Shown here: positions 1 through 9,159 of the stretch, one piece after another
How positions within the stretch are numbered: position 1 is the first letter of the stretch
Layout: every line of letters starts with the position of its first letter
Assembly (NCBI RefSeq): GCF_000383675.1
Contig: NZ_KB911822.1
Span: 1 to 64,000 of the forward strand
Length of the DNA stretch: 64,000 nucleotides
Direction of reading: 5' to 3'
Origin: Terracoccus sp. 273MFTsu3.1
GTDB lineage: Bacteria > Actinomycetota > Actinomycetes > Actinomycetales > Dermatophilaceae
The notes under the pieces: model-generated
Seen by the model: the letters and a program-made list of their open reading frames with translations, nothing else
Told to the model about the DNA's origin: nothing
The model's database searches: none
Made by a program: the position numbers and the translations under genes

Positions 1-96
1 AGAGGCTCCCAGCCAGACTACTGGGTTGATAGGCCGGATGTGGAAGCACAGCAATGTGTGGAGCTGACCGGTACTAATAAGCCGATAACTTGACTT
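1..96 (+). rRNA. 23S ribosomal RNA, 3' end (partial)
   Basis: The first ~96 bases carry the conserved 3' tail of bacterial 23S rRNA, including the stretch around positions 70-90 (GGTACTAATAAGCCGA) that ends domain VI. The 5' part lies outside the window. The 3' end is approximate, because the pairing partner at the 5' end is not visible. It is followed by a short spacer and then 5S rRNA, the usual rrn order. Confidence 0.93.
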
Positions 97-177
97 ACAA
101 AGATGCTCCGCGTCCACTGTGCAGTTCCCGAGATACAAACGGGAACACCACCCACGTGATTTGATATCTCCATAGAG

Positions 178-295
178 TTTCGGCTGTCATAGCGAAGGGG
201 AAACGCCCGGCTCCATTCCGAACCCGGAAGCTAAGCCCTTCAGCGCCGATGGTACTGCACTGGTGACGGTGTGGGAGAGTAGGACGCAGCCGGAC
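178..295 (+). rRNA. rrf: 5S ribosomal RNA
   Basis: A ~118-nt block has the 5S landmarks: a start reading GTTTCGGCTGTCATAGCG, the loop B/C segment CCGAACCCGGAAGCTAAGCC near 220-239, and a 3' half with GGGAGAGTAGGACGC. The ends (GTTTCGGCTG with CAGCCGGAC) can pair to form helix I. The gene lies ~80 nt after 23S. No tRNA is seen between or after the rRNA genes. Confidence 0.93.
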
Positions 296-305
296 AACCA
301 TTCAC

Positions 306-338
306 GACAACCCCGCCAGGACACCTGGCGGGGTTGTC
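306..338 (+). terminator. rrn operon terminator hairpin
   Basis: A perfect inverted repeat (GACAACCCCGCCAGG / CCTGGCGGGGTTGTC, with a 3-nt loop) begins ~10 nt after 5S rRNA. Its position and strength fit the terminator of the rRNA operon. Confidence 0.85.
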
Positions 339-449
339 GCATTCCCACACCCTTTTCACGCCATTGTTTCTGTGCAGCACAGGCACGGGCGTTCACAGCC
401 GAGGCTCCCGCCGCTATTTTGGGGGGCACCCTAGCGCTAGGAGGGCCTC

Positions 450-1032
450 GTGGGCACGGTGGTCATATACGCATCGGTGTCGGTGGACGGCTTCATCGCT
501 GATGACGGCGACCAGCCCGGCCCCCTCTTCGACTGGCTGACCGACGGCGACGTCCCCTTGGACGAGAGTGGCGTGCTGAAGGTGTCACAGGCCTCCTACG
601 ACTACGTCCGGCCGTACTGGGACCCAGATCGGCGTGACCGTCGTCGGCCGTCACGTCTTCGACCTGACGGACGGCTGGGACGGGAAGCCTCCGGGCGGGA
701 TCGACCACGTCGTCGTCGTGTCGCATCGGGGGCCGCCCGACGGCTGGGACCCCGAGGCGCCGTTTCGCTTCGTCGACGGCGTCGAGGCAGCCGTGGCCGT
801 GGCGCAGGACCTGGCGGGTGGTCGGCTCATCGAGGTCGCCGCCGGCGACGTCGGTGGTCAGGTGCTCGCCGCGGGCCTGGTCGACGAGGTGCGGATGGAT
901 CTCGTGCCCGTCGTCTTCGGTTCCGGCAAGCGCTACTTCGGGTCGGTGAGCGCACAGCACCTGTTGGACGATCCTGACGTGGTGCTCCAGGGCGACCGGG
1001 TGCTTCACCTGCGCTGGCGGGTGCGCGGCTGA
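450..1032 (+). pseudogene. RibD C-terminal / dihydrofolate reductase-like protein, frameshifted
   Basis: The reading frame from 450 gives a typical RibD_C/DHFR-family N-terminus (VVIYASVSVDGFIADDGDQP). After YVRPYWD it must shift to a second frame, which continues IGVTVVGRHVFDLTDGWDG and runs to the stop at 1032 with the C-terminal signature VPVVFGSGKRYFG. Removing one C from the CCC run at 623-625 restores one ~193-aa protein, so the lesion is a single-base insertion in a short homopolymer. The family binds NADPH and includes reductases of pteridine or deaminated riboflavin precursors; the substrate here is unknown. It is either a real pseudogene or a sequencing error. Confidence 0.8.
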
Positions 1033-1093
1033 TCGAGCAACCGACCCGAGCGCGGCGCGAGCACGTCCCCTCGGACGGTGACACACGGCCGGT

Positions 1094-2284
1094 TCAGTGG
1101 CCGAGCGCCCCGGCGGGATCGCGGACGAGCTCGTCGAGGGCGAGCAGAGCCGCGCCCGTGGCGCCGGGCGCGGGGTCGTCCGACGCGATGACGACGCGGG
1201 GACTGATCCAGCGCGCCGACAGCACCCGCCGGCCGAGGATCTCCTCGACGTCCGGGGTGAGCAGGTCACCCACCTGCGCGAGGTGTCCGCCGAGGACGAC
1301 GGTGGGGATGTCGAGCACGTTGACGACACCCGCGAGGGCGACTCCGAGGGCCCGGGCCGCCGACTGCGTGGCCGCACGCGCCTCCTTGTCGCCGGCGTGG
1401 GCCCGCTCCGCCAGCTCCGACGGCGTGGTGGACGCGTCGAGTCCCGCGGCGTCGAGCATGGCGAGCCTGCCGGCATACTGCTCGAGGCAGCCGGTGGAGC
1501 CGCAGCGGCAGGGGGGTCCGTCGGGGTCGACGCAGACGTGGCCGATCTCCCCGGCCCAGCCGTGACGGCCGGTCATGACCTCGCCGTCGACGACGACAGC
1601 TCCGCCGATGCCCACCTCGCCGCTGAGGTAGACGAAGTCCTGGGGCTGGCTGTCGCGGCCGGGCGCCGGATGGGCGTACGCGTGCGCGGCGAGGTCGGCC
1701 TCGTTGCCGATGCGCAGGGGCAGACCTCCGAGGGCGGTCTCGAGCGCGGCACCGGGCGCGACGCCTTCCCAGCCGAGGTTGGGGGCGCTGAGCAGGCGGC
1801 CGTCCTCGACGTCGACGATGCCTGGCAACGCCAGACCCGCGCCGACGACGTGGCAGCCCGCGGGAGCGCCCTCGAGGACCCGGCCGGCCATCGTCCCCAG
1901 ACGCCGGAGGGTGCTCCCGGGCCGTGAGCCGGCGAGGTCGGCGGTCACGAGGCGCTCGGCGAGCACCGCCCCCGTCAGGTCGACGAGGCGTGCCGCGAGG
2001 TGACCGACGCCGACCTGGAGGCCGAGCGCGGCGAAGCGACCGGTCGAGGCCCGCAACGGGGTCGCCGGACGGCCCGGTCGCCCCGGCCCGCCGACGACCG
2101 ACTCGACCTCGTCGAGGATGCCGCCGGCGACGAGCTCGTCGACGAGGCGCGAGACCGTCGACCGGGTCAGTGAGGTCGCGGCCGCGACGTCCGCGCGCGA
2201 CGGCGGGGTGTCGGCGGCGAGGACGGTACGCGCGACAAGGGCGAGGTTCGCGTGGCGCAGGCTCGCCTGGCGCAGGTTGGCCAT
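1094..2284 (-). CDS. ROK-family transcriptional regulator (XylR-like)
   Basis: This is a 396-aa ROK repressor. Residues ~10-60 form a winged helix-turn-helix ([19 protein letters not shown]). A sugar-kinase-like actin fold follows, with the family zinc and sugar motifs: GEIGH near 245-249 and [12 protein letters not shown] at 259-270. It is divergent from xylose isomerase with a 66-bp gap, so it most likely represses xylA and responds to xylose or a related sugar. Length and domain order are normal. The effector is inferred from the neighbour only. Confidence 0.88.
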   Translation of the reverse strand: MANLRQASLRHANLALVARTVLAADTPPSRADVAAATSLTRSTVSRLVDELVAGGILDEVESVVGGPGRPGRPATPLRASTGRFAALGLQVGVGHLAARLVDLTGAVLAERLVTADLAGSRPGSTLRRLGTMAGRVLEGAPAGCHVVGAGLALPGIVDVEDGRLLSAPNLGWEGVAPGAALETALGGLPLRIGNEADLAAHAYAHPAPGRDSQPQDFVYLSGEVGIGGAVVVDGEVMTGRHGWAGEIGHVCVDPDGPPCRCGSTGCLEQYAGRLAMLDAAGLDASTTPSELAERAHAGDKEARAATQSAARALGVALAGVVNVLDIPTVVLGGHLAQVGDLLTPDVEEILGRRVLSARWISPRVVIASDDPAPGATGAALLALDELVRDPAGALGH

Positions 2285-2310
2285 GCCTTGACCCTAGCCG
2301 GTCCACGACG

Positions 2311-2330
2311 TAAGTTGCATGACAAAACTA
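2311..2330. promoter_or_regulatory. Candidate ROK repressor operator between xylR-like gene and xylA
   Basis: The short divergent gap contains an A/T-rich patch unusual for this genome, with AGTT at 2313-2316 and AACT at 2326-2329 as inverted arms. ROK/XylR operators are typically AGTTT-spacer-AAACT palindromes, so this is a plausible but imperfect site. Location supports it more than sequence does. Confidence 0.4.
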
Positions 2331-2350
2331 ATCCCTCTCGAGGAGTCGCA

Positions 2351-3529
2351 ATGACGCGCCAGCCCACCCCCGACGACAAGTTCTCCTTCGGTCTGTGGAC
2401 CGTCGGCTGGACCGGCACCGACCCCTTCGGCGGCCCGACGCGTCCCGTCCTCGACCCGTGGGAGTACTCCGACAAGCTCGCCGAGCTCGGTGCGTGGGGC
2501 ATCACCTTCCACGACAACGACGTCTTCCCCTTCGACGCCGACGATGCGACCCGCGCCCGCATCACCGGCCAGCTCAAGGACGCGACCGACCGCGCCGGCC
2601 TCACCATCGAGATGGTCACGACGAACACCTTCAGCCACCCCGTCTTCAAGGACGGCGGCCTCACGGCCAACGACCGCGGCGTACGCCGCTTCGGGCTGCG
2701 CAAGGTGCTGCGCGCCGTCGACCTCGCCGCCGAGATGGGTGCGTCGACGTTCGTCATGTGGGGTGGCCGCGAGGGCAGCGAGTACGACGGGTCGAAGGAC
2801 CTCCACGCCGCCTTCGACCGCTACAAGGAGGGCCTCGACACCGTCGCCGGCTACATCAAGGACAGGGGCTACGACCTGCGGATCGCTCTGGAGCCCAAGC
2901 CGAACGAGCCGCGCGGCGACATCTTCCTGCCGACCGTGGGGCACGCGCTCGCCCTCATCGCCGAGCTCGACCACGGCGACATCGTCGGCCTCAACCCCGA
3001 GACGGGGCACGAGCAGATGGCCGGCCTGAACTACACGCACGCGCTCGGCCAGGCGCTGTGGAGCGACAAGCTCTTCCACATCGACCTCAACGGCCAGCGC
3101 GGCATCAAGTACGACCAGGACCTCGTCTTCGGGCACGGTGACCTCGTCTCGGCGTTCTTCACCGTCGACCTCATCGAGAACGGCTTCCCCGGGGTGCCCG
3201 ACGGGCCGCGCTACAGAGGCCCGCGGCACTTCGACTACAAGCCGTCGCGCACCGAGTTCATGGACGGGGTGTGGGAGTCGGCCAAGGCGTGCATGGCGAT
3301 GTACCTCCTGCTCGCCGAGAAGGCGGCCGCCTTCCGCGCCGACCCGCGCACCGCGGAGGCGTGGGCGTATGCCGGTGTGCTCGACCTCGCCGAGCCGACC
3401 CTGGGTGCCGGGGAGTCGCTCGAGGACTTCCTCGCGACGGACGACGGCTTCGACGCGGAGAAGGCGGCCGAGCGCGACTACGGCTTCGTCCGGCTCAACC
3501 AGCTGGCGCTCGAGCACCTCGTCGGCTGA
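2351..3529 (+). CDS. xylA: Xylose isomerase
   Basis: This 392-aa protein interconverts D-xylose and D-xylulose (and D-glucose/fructose) in the cytoplasm with two divalent metals. Family motifs are visible: the catalytic histidine segment [12 protein letters not shown], the metal-site [21 protein letters not shown], and the second metal site [15 protein letters not shown]. The length fits the short actinobacterial type. The start at 2351 is preferred over in-frame upstream starts because a GAGGAG ribosome-binding site lies just before it and [11 protein letters not shown] is the usual N-terminus. A ROK regulator is divergent. No xylulokinase is adjacent, so the pathway partner must lie elsewhere. 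Confidence 0.96.
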   Translation: MTRQPTPDDKFSFGLWTVGWTGTDPFGGPTRPVLDPWEYSDKLAELGAWGITFHDNDVFPFDADDATRARITGQLKDATDRAGLTIEMVTTNTFSHPVFKDGGLTANDRGVRRFGLRKVLRAVDLAAEMGASTFVMWGGREGSEYDGSKDLHAAFDRYKEGLDTVAGYIKDRGYDLRIALEPKPNEPRGDIFLPTVGHALALIAELDHGDIVGLNPETGHEQMAGLNYTHALGQALWSDKLFHIDLNGQRGIKYDQDLVFGHGDLVSAFFTVDLIENGFPGVPDGPRYRGPRHFDYKPSRTEFMDGVWESAKACMAMYLLLAEKAAAFRADPRTAEAWAYAGVLDLAEPTLGAGESLEDFLATDDGFDAEKAAERDYGFVRLNQLALEHLVG

Positions 3530-3559
3530 GCCGCGCGAGCGTCATCCCGGCAGCCGGTG

Positions 3560-3919
3560 TCAGTCGACGCAGAGGCAGAAGGGGTGCCCGGCCGGGTCGA
3601 GGAAGACGCGGAACGACGTGCCCGGCTGGTTCTCGTGCCTGGTCGCACCGAGCGCGAGCACCTCCGGCTCGGCCGCGTCGAGGTCCTCGACCATGACGTC
3701 GAGGTGCATCTGCTGCGGCACGACCTGGCCGGGCCACTGGGGCGTGGTGAAGTCCTCCACCTGCTGGAAGCAGATGCACTGGCCCGTCTCCGTGTCGCGG
3801 ATCTCGCCCCACCCGTCGGACGCCTTGACCGTCCAGCCGAGCAGGGTGCCGTAGAAGGTGGCGAGTGCCTCCGCGTCGGGGCAGTCGATGACGAAGCTGG
3901 GGTAGCGAGCGATGGCCAT
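3560..3919 (-). CDS. VOC (glyoxalase/dioxygenase superfamily) protein
   Basis: This 119-aa single-module VOC protein has the pattern [22 protein letters not shown] followed by [15 protein letters not shown], whose histidine and acidic positions normally form the metal site. It converges with xylA, leaving 30 bp between stop codons. The family includes glyoxalases, dioxygenases and antibiotic-binding proteins; nothing here fixes the substrate. It resembles the second VOC gene at 25388 in overall layout but is not a close copy. Confidence 0.85.
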   Translation of the reverse strand: MAIARYPSFVIDCPDAEALATFYGTLLGWTVKASDGWGEIRDTETGQCICFQQVEDFTTPQWPGQVVPQQMHLDVMVEDLDAAEPEVLALGATRHENQPGTSFRVFLDPAGHPFCLCVD

Positions 3920-4026
3920 GGCGAGAACGTTATGACCTCTCCCGGACGAAAGGCGTCCGTATGCCGCGGGCGTCTTTCCCGTCCTCGTGGCGGTCCGGCG
4001 TCGGCGGGCCTCGCTACCCTCGGAGC

Positions 4027-4371
4027 ATGGGGCACCGCATCTTCACCACCTCCGTCGCGTCGGTCTATCCGCACTACGTCGCCAAGGTCGAACGCAAGGG
4101 CCGCACCAAGGCCGAGCTCGACGAGGTCATCGAGTGGCTGACCGGCTTCGACGAGAACGCCCTCGACGAGCACCTCGCGTCCGAGACGACCTTCGAGGAC
4201 TTCTTCGGCCAGGCGCACCTCAACCCCAACGCGTCCGCGATCACGGGCACGGTCTGCGGCATCCGTGTCGAGGAGGTCGAGGACCCGCTCATGCAGAAGA
4301 TCCGCTACCTCGACAAGCTCGTCGACGAGCTCGCCAAGGGCAAGGCGATGGAGAAGGTCCTCCGAGCCTGA
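4027..4371 (+). CDS. DUF2200 family protein
   Basis: This 114-aa acidic cytoplasmic protein beginning [20 protein letters not shown] matches the DUF2200 pattern, including the invariant-looking IEWLTGF segment, the HLNPNA segment and a C-terminal helix [17 protein letters not shown]. The function of the family is unknown. The start at 4027 gives the typical family N-terminus; the upstream in-frame extension from 3961 is low-complexity. A strong terminator follows, so it is probably transcribed alone. Confidence 0.85.
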   Translation: MGHRIFTTSVASVYPHYVAKVERKGRTKAELDEVIEWLTGFDENALDEHLASETTFEDFFGQAHLNPNASAITGTVCGIRVEEVEDPLMQKIRYLDKLVDELAKGKAMEKVLRA

Positions 4372-4390
4372 CGCGCCCCGCTCTCACGTC

Positions 4391-4426
4391 ACGAAGGTGG
4401 CCCCGCTGCTGCGGGGCCACCTTCGT
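4391..4426 (+). terminator. Strong hairpin terminator after DUF2200 gene
   Basis: A perfect 16-bp stem (ACGAAGGTGGCCCCGC with its complement) and a 4-nt loop lie 20 nt after the stop at 4371. The facing gene ends at 4456, so the hairpin may serve both strands. Confidence 0.85.
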
Positions 4427-4455
4427 GCTGTTGCGACCGGACCGCGCACCTGTGG

Positions 4456-5204
4456 TCAGGCGGCGTCCCGAGTCTCGAGTGCGGCGACGGCCTGGGGGCG
4501 GAAGCCCTTGAAGGTCATCCAGATGCCGACGCTGAGCTCCCAGGCCGCGATGGGCAGGGTGAGCAGGAACGAGGCCGTCGAGACCTGGTCGAAGATGCCG
4601 AAGAGGTTCGCGATGAACGCGGCGAACAGCAGGGGCGCGCCGACGAGGCCGATGGTCGGGATGAGGCGGGGCACGAGGCGCGAGCGGTAGAGCAGGGTGC
4701 CGAAGAGCAGGGCGTTGAAGACGGGCATCAGGCCGGGGCCGAAGAGGAAGGTCCAGTTGCGGACCTCGACGAGGGCGTTGGCGGTGACCGTCATCGCTGC
4801 CGGGTCGGCGCCGGAGCCGGCGAAGTCCTGGCGCATCGTGACGACGGCGAGCAGGCTGACGACGCCGATCATGACGACGGCGGCCTCGACGAGGCGGGAG
4901 GTCACGAAGCCGAGGGCCAGCGACCCGTTGACCCGCTTGACCACCGAGTAGACCGCCACGGCGGACCCGATCGCGGTGAGGGCGTTGACGGCGTCGAGCA
5001 GGCAGCCCACAGCACGCGGGTGTCCTGGCCGGCGCCGGTGACGTAGGCGGCGTCGCTGAGCACCGGCCCGATGAGGATGAGCGCGGGGATCGAGGAGAGG
5101 AAGGTCAGCAGGTAGAAGATGCCGGCCGCTCGGGCGTGGTTGCGGGTCGGGTCCGCTGTCGTGTCGGACGGGTGGGTGGCGAGGGATGGCGCGGTGGTGG
5201 TCAT
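4456..5204 (-). pseudogene. DUF4386 membrane protein, frameshifted
   Basis: The N-terminal frame from 5204 reads RNHARAAGIFYLLTFLSSIP and continues to RVLW. A second frame then continues GCLLDAVNALTAIGSAVAVY to the stop at 4456. Together they make a ~250-aa DUF4386 protein with six hydrophobic segments. Restoring one G (plus-strand CCC run at 5006-5008) joins the frames, so the break is a single-base deletion in a homopolymer. The family is a membrane protein of unknown function often found beside LAL/LuxR regulators, as here. The start codon is separated from the stop of the upstream gene by one base, implying translational coupling. Confidence 0.82.
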
Positions 5205-5205
5205 G

Positions 5206-5487
5206 TCAGGCTCCTCTGGGGGTGGTGTCGGGGTGGTGGGGTGGGCACGGCTCAGCAGCGGTCTCGACCTGGCAGACGGAGACGAGCGGCAGTCCGATGT
5301 CGCGCAGCCGCAGCAGCAGGCCGTGCAGGGCCGCCTGGTCGACGACAGGACCCACGAGTCGGGTGATGCCGTGACCGGTGGTCAGGGTCATGCCCTCGAA
5401 GGTGGCTTCCCAGCGGGGGTCGAGCCGGCCCTGGAGGCGGATCTCGTACCACCCGGATCCGTCCGGGTCGGGGGCTGCGGTGTTCAT
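5206..5487 (-). CDS. Small conserved hypothetical protein
   Basis: This 93-aa protein is not assigned to a named family. Its core, WYEIRLQGRLDPRW...FEGMTLTTGHGITRLVGPVVDQ, then AALHGLLLRLRDIGLPLVSV, is a compact alpha/beta pattern. I recall similar small proteins encoded beside LAL regulators and DUF4386 genes. ATG 5487 was chosen over an in-frame GTG at 5496. It lies between the LuxR gene and the DUF4386 gene on the same strand and is probably co-transcribed with DUF4386. Confidence 0.7.
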   Translation of the reverse strand: MNTAAPDPDGSGWYEIRLQGRLDPRWEATFEGMTLTTGHGITRLVGPVVDQAALHGLLLRLRDIGLPLVSVCQVETAAEPCPPHHPDTTPRGA

Positions 5488-5582
5488 GTCCCGCACGCTA
5501 GGAGCCGACGTGGTGAGCGGGGATCACCTCATGTGGTGAGCGCCGTGGTGATCCCTCCGGGACCTCCGCGCTCGCGCCGTCC

Positions 5583-8276
5583 TCAGAGCAGCCCGAGCTC
5601 GCGCGCCTTCGTCACCGCCGCCCGCCGCTCGTTGACGCCGAGCTTGGCGTAGACGTTCTTCGTGTGCGTCCGCATGGTGTTGAGCGAGACGTAGAGCTCG
5701 CTCGCGATCGCCGGACCGCTGAGGTCGCTGGCGAGCAGCCGGAGCACGTCGAGCTCGCGCGCGCTCAGCGGGTCGACGAGCCCATGCCGCGGCGCCGCGG
5801 GGCTGACACCAGCGAACGCGTCGAGGAGGCGACGGGGATAGCGCCACCCGGGGTCGCGTCGGACGAGGGCCCCGAGCAGGTCGGCCATCGGTGGTCCCTC
5901 GCCGACGAAGACCCGTGCGTAGCCCTCCCTCTCGGCCAGACGCAGCGCCAGCGTCAGGGTGTCGAGCGCCCGCTGGGGGTCGCTCCGCCTGGGGCTGGCG
6001 TGTAGGGCGAGTGCCTGCAGGGCGAGGATCTCGATCAGGGTGCCGGTCCGCCCACCTTCCTCGGCCGCGACCCGCACCCGGTCGAGGAGTCCGTATGCCG
6101 CAGCGCGCGCGGCCCCGTCGGCGCCCTTCTGGCACAGCAGGATCCGGGCGAGGGTGAGGTGCTCGAACTCGCGGACGTAGGCCAGGTCGTCGTCCGCCGT
6201 CAGCTGCCGCGCGCGAGCCCAGTCGAGGGCCTCGTCGAGGCGGCCCTGCCTCACGAGCACTCGTGCCCGCCGCGCCGCGACGGGGCACACGTCCGGCGAG
6301 AAGTCGCCGACGTAGACCCGCTCGGCCTCCTCGAGCAGGGTCGCCGCGCCGGAGAGGTCCCCCTCGGTCTCGAGGAGCCGTGCACGGGCGACTCGCCACC
6401 GGTAGGGGTGCTGCGGCAGGCCGAGGCCCTCGCCCAGAGCCGCGACCTGCTCGAGGTGTGCCGTCGCCGCCGCGATGTCGTTGCGCTCCAGCGCGATCTG
6501 GCTCAGACCGACAAGCATGTCGGCCTCCCCGCGCAGGGGTCCGTCGACCTCGTGGACCGAGGCGAGCCGGAGCGCCTCCCGGTAGGTGCGCTCCGCGTCC
6601 GACAGGCGACCCTGGGTGACGCGCAGGTCGCCGAGGGTGATGGAGCAGCCGAGCACGTCCGAGATGTTGCCGGCGCGCTCGAGGCCTGTGACAGCAAGCG
6701 AATACGCCCGGTGGGCCGACTCGAGCTCCCCGCCGGCCCAGGAGGCGAGGCCGGACAGGGCGGCCGCCGCTGCCACGGTCAGGTCGTCGCCGGGCGCGGC
6801 TCGGGAGATCGCGAGGTCGGCGTGCGCGACCGTGCCGGCCGCGTCGCCGCCGACGAGGGCGAGGGCCGCGCGGTAGGTCTCCATCGCCCCGGGCAGGCGG
6901 GCCAGCTCGTGCTCCTCGAGCACGACGAGGTCGGCGGGTGGCTCGGCCAGCACGTGCTCGAGCTCGTCCAGCCGTCCCGGGACCGTCCGGAAGTCGCCCG
7001 TCGACATCAGCGACCCGATGAAGCCGACCGCGAGGACGGGTCGGCGGCGCACCACCTCGGCCGGCAGGTCGTCGACCCAGCCGCGGACCGTCGCCTCCTG
7101 CCGCTGGCGCAGCAGGCCGATGGCCGACCGCTCCATGACGTCGGCGGCCAGCTCGAGATCGCCGGCGGCGAGGGCGTGCCGGACCGCGGGCACCGGCTCG
7201 GCGTCCACGGCATACCACCGCGCGGCGCGGCGGTGCAGGTCGGAGACCCGGCCGGCGGCCTCGGTGACGAGGTGGGTGCGCAGGACCTCGGCGAAGAGGT
7301 GGTGGTAGCGGTACCAGTGGCGGGTGCCGTCGAGCGGCACGACGAAGAGGTTCGACCGGTCCAGCCTCTCGAGCATGGCTCGCCCGTCGTCCTGCTCGGT
7401 CACGGCGTCGCAGAGGGGGCCGCTGAGCCGTTCGAGGATCGAGGTCTCGAGCAGGAAGCGCCGGACCTCGGGCGGCTGCCGGCCGATGACCTCCTCGACG
7501 AGGTAGTCGACGAGGTAGCGGTCGTCGCCGGCGAAGCCCTCGATGAAGCCGGCGACGTCCTCACGGCCGGTGAGCGACAGGGCGGCCAGCTGCAGCGCCG
7601 CGATCCAGCCCTCCGTGCGCCCTTCGAGGGCCGCGATGTCGCTCGTCGTGAGGTTCAGGCCGGCGACCCCGTTGAGGTAGGCCGCCACCTCCTCGACCGT
7701 GAAGCGCAGCCCCGCGGCGCGCACCTCGACGAGCTCCCCGCGCGCTCGTAGCCGCGCCAGCGGGAGAGCCGGGTCGGCCCGGGTGCTGATCACGAGGTGC
7801 ACGTGAGGAGGCAGGTGCAGCAGCAGGAAGGCGACGTCGTCGGCGATGGCCGAGCCGTCGGCCAGGTGGTAGTCGTCGAGCACGAGGTCGAGGCCCTCGG
7901 GTCGGGCGCTGAGATCGTTGAGCAGGAGCGTGAGGACGGCCTCGACGGGCGGGTTCGCGCTGCCCAGCAGGGCCAGGGCACCGGCGCCGACCCCGGGCGC
8001 GGCGCCGTCCAGGGCGGTCACGACGTAGCGCCAGAACGAGGCGGGCTGCTGCTCGGTCTCCTCCAGGGACACCCAGGCGACGGCGCGGCCGGCGGCCCGG
8101 GCTGCCTCGGCCCACGAGGCGAGCAGCGTGGTCTTGCCGAAGCCGGGAGGTGCGGAGACGAGGGTCAGTCGCAGGGGTGACGTCCGCGCCGGGCCGTCGA
8201 CGAGCCGTGGCCGGGGGACGAGCCCCCGGCGTACCTCGGGGATGTGCAGCTTGGTCAGTACCAGCGGGTTCGGCAT
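5583..8276 (-). CDS. LAL-type (MalT-like) LuxR family transcriptional regulator
   Basis: This 897-aa large ATP-binding LuxR regulator has three parts. The N-terminal STAND NTPase carries a Walker A (PPGFGKTTLLASW, ~residues 44-56) and a Walker B-like LDLVLDDYHLAD. The middle is a long helical TPR-like region (~350-800). The C-terminal LuxR HTH reads LSARELDVLRLLASDLSG then TMRTHTKNVYAKLGV. Such proteins act as ligand- and ATP-dependent activators. Its likely targets are the two downstream genes on the same strand, inferred from the recurring gene trio. The protein is full length with no lesion. Confidence 0.9.
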   Translation of the reverse strand: MPNPLVLTKLHIPEVRRGLVPRPRLVDGPARTSPLRLTLVSAPPGFGKTTLLASWAEAARAAGRAVAWVSLEETEQQPASFWRYVVTALDGAAPGVGAGALALLGSANPPVEAVLTLLLNDLSARPEGLDLVLDDYHLADGSAIADDVAFLLLHLPPHVHLVISTRADPALPLARLRARGELVEVRAAGLRFTVEEVAAYLNGVAGLNLTTSDIAALEGRTEGWIAALQLAALSLTGREDVAGFIEGFAGDDRYLVDYLVEEVIGRQPPEVRRFLLETSILERLSGPLCDAVTEQDDGRAMLERLDRSNLFVVPLDGTRHWYRYHHLFAEVLRTHLVTEAAGRVSDLHRRAARWYAVDAEPVPAVRHALAAGDLELAADVMERSAIGLLRQRQEATVRGWVDDLPAEVVRRRPVLAVGFIGSLMSTGDFRTVPGRLDELEHVLAEPPADLVVLEEHELARLPGAMETYRAALALVGGDAAGTVAHADLAISRAAPGDDLTVAAAAALSGLASWAGGELESAHRAYSLAVTGLERAGNISDVLGCSITLGDLRVTQGRLSDAERTYREALRLASVHEVDGPLRGEADMLVGLSQIALERNDIAAATAHLEQVAALGEGLGLPQHPYRWRVARARLLETEGDLSGAATLLEEAERVYVGDFSPDVCPVAARRARVLVRQGRLDEALDWARARQLTADDDLAYVREFEHLTLARILLCQKGADGAARAAAYGLLDRVRVAAEEGGRTGTLIEILALQALALHASPRRSDPQRALDTLTLALRLAEREGYARVFVGEGPPMADLLGALVRRDPGWRYPRRLLDAFAGVSPAAPRHGLVDPLSARELDVLRLLASDLSGPAIASELYVSLNTMRTHTKNVYAKLGVNERRAAVTKARELGLL

Positions 8277-8345
8277 CGCCCCTCATTCGCCGCGCGGCGA
8301 TCCTCAGGCCCAGTAGAGCACGGAACGGTGTGGCGGTCGGCCGGC

Positions 8346-9044
8346 TCAGGGAGTCCGCGTGGCCTTCGGGCGGCTCACCCGAGCCTCGAGCGCGTCGAGG
8401 ACGAGGTCGAGGCCGTAGTCGAACTCGAGACCGAAGTCGTAGCCCGGCTGCAGGACGTGCCCGGTCGTGAACTCGAGCAGGTTGGGGTAGTCGGCGGCGA
8501 GGTACTCCAGCATCATCGACTCGGCCACCTCGCCGACGGTCTCCGGGCCGTTGATCGGCAGCGAGGCCTCGGACATGGCGAAGCCGTAGACGTAGGAGTC
8601 GATGAGCGCGTAGGCGTGTGCCGTCAGCTCGAGCGAGAAGCCGGCCCCGCGGAGGCAGCCGATGACGGCGTCGAGATGGCTCAGGGTCGCCGGGCCCGGC
8701 CTCGTGCGTGACTGCAGCAAGGGGATGGCCCACGGGTGGCGGCGCAGGACCGTGCGCGCAGACGAGCAGCGGCGGTGCATCTCCACTCGCCAGTTCCCCT
8801 CAGTGGCAGGCAGATCCATCTCGCCGAAGACCTGGTCGACGATGCCGTCGATGATCTCCTCCTTGCCGCCGACGTAGTGGTAGATCGACATCGGCTTCGT
8901 GCCGAGCTGCTCGGCGACGGCACGGATCGTCAACGCGCCGAGCCCCCCGTCGTCGGCGACCCGCATGGCCCCGTCGAGCACCCGGTCCCGGCTCAGCGGC
9001 GCTCGTGTCGAGGGCGCGTGGCTGCCGCCTCTGGTCGTCGTCAC
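8346..9044 (-). CDS. TetR family transcriptional repressor
   Basis: This 232-aa protein has an N-terminal TetR helix-turn-helix (LTIRAVAEQLGTKPMSIYHYV, split over ~40-60) and a TetR_C-type ligand-binding domain rich in helices. It is divergent from an MDR oxidoreductase at 9160. Two palindromic operators lie between the genes, so it very probably represses that gene and itself. The inducer is unknown. Confidence 0.9.
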   Translation of the reverse strand: MTTTRGGSHAPSTRAPLSRDRVLDGAMRVADDGGLGALTIRAVAEQLGTKPMSIYHYVGGKEEIIDGIVDQVFGEMDLPATEGNWRVEMHRRCSSARTVLRRHPWAIPLLQSRTRPGPATLSHLDAVIGCLRGAGFSLELTAHAYALIDSYVYGFAMSEASLPINGPETVGEVAESMMLEYLAADYPNLLEFTTGHVLQPGYDFGLEFDYGLDLVLDALEARVSRPKATRTP

Positions 9045-9086
9045 GTCGTGCCTCTCGTCGCTCGTGGGGCTGGCCCTAGCCAGCTT

Positions 9087-9122
9087 CGTACTTAGTACGC
9101 TACCGTCTTCGTACTAAGTACG
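9087..9122. promoter_or_regulatory. Twin palindromic TetR operators
   Basis: Two 13-bp palindromes, CGTACTTAGTACG (9087-9099) and CGTACTAAGTACG (9110-9122), have centres 23 bp apart. They are exact reverse complements of each other, so the whole 36-bp segment is itself an inverted repeat. A/T-containing palindromes like this are rare in the surrounding DNA. Their position in the divergent gap makes them the obvious binding sites of the adjacent TetR protein. Confidence 0.85.
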
Positions 9123-9159
9123 ACGCGACGGACGCGCCGTCGACGAGGGAGAAGCAGTC

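Noticed and set aside
6159-7751. 530-codon plus-strand open frame
   Set aside because: It lies antisense within the LAL/LuxR gene, which has clear domains; a GC-driven shadow.
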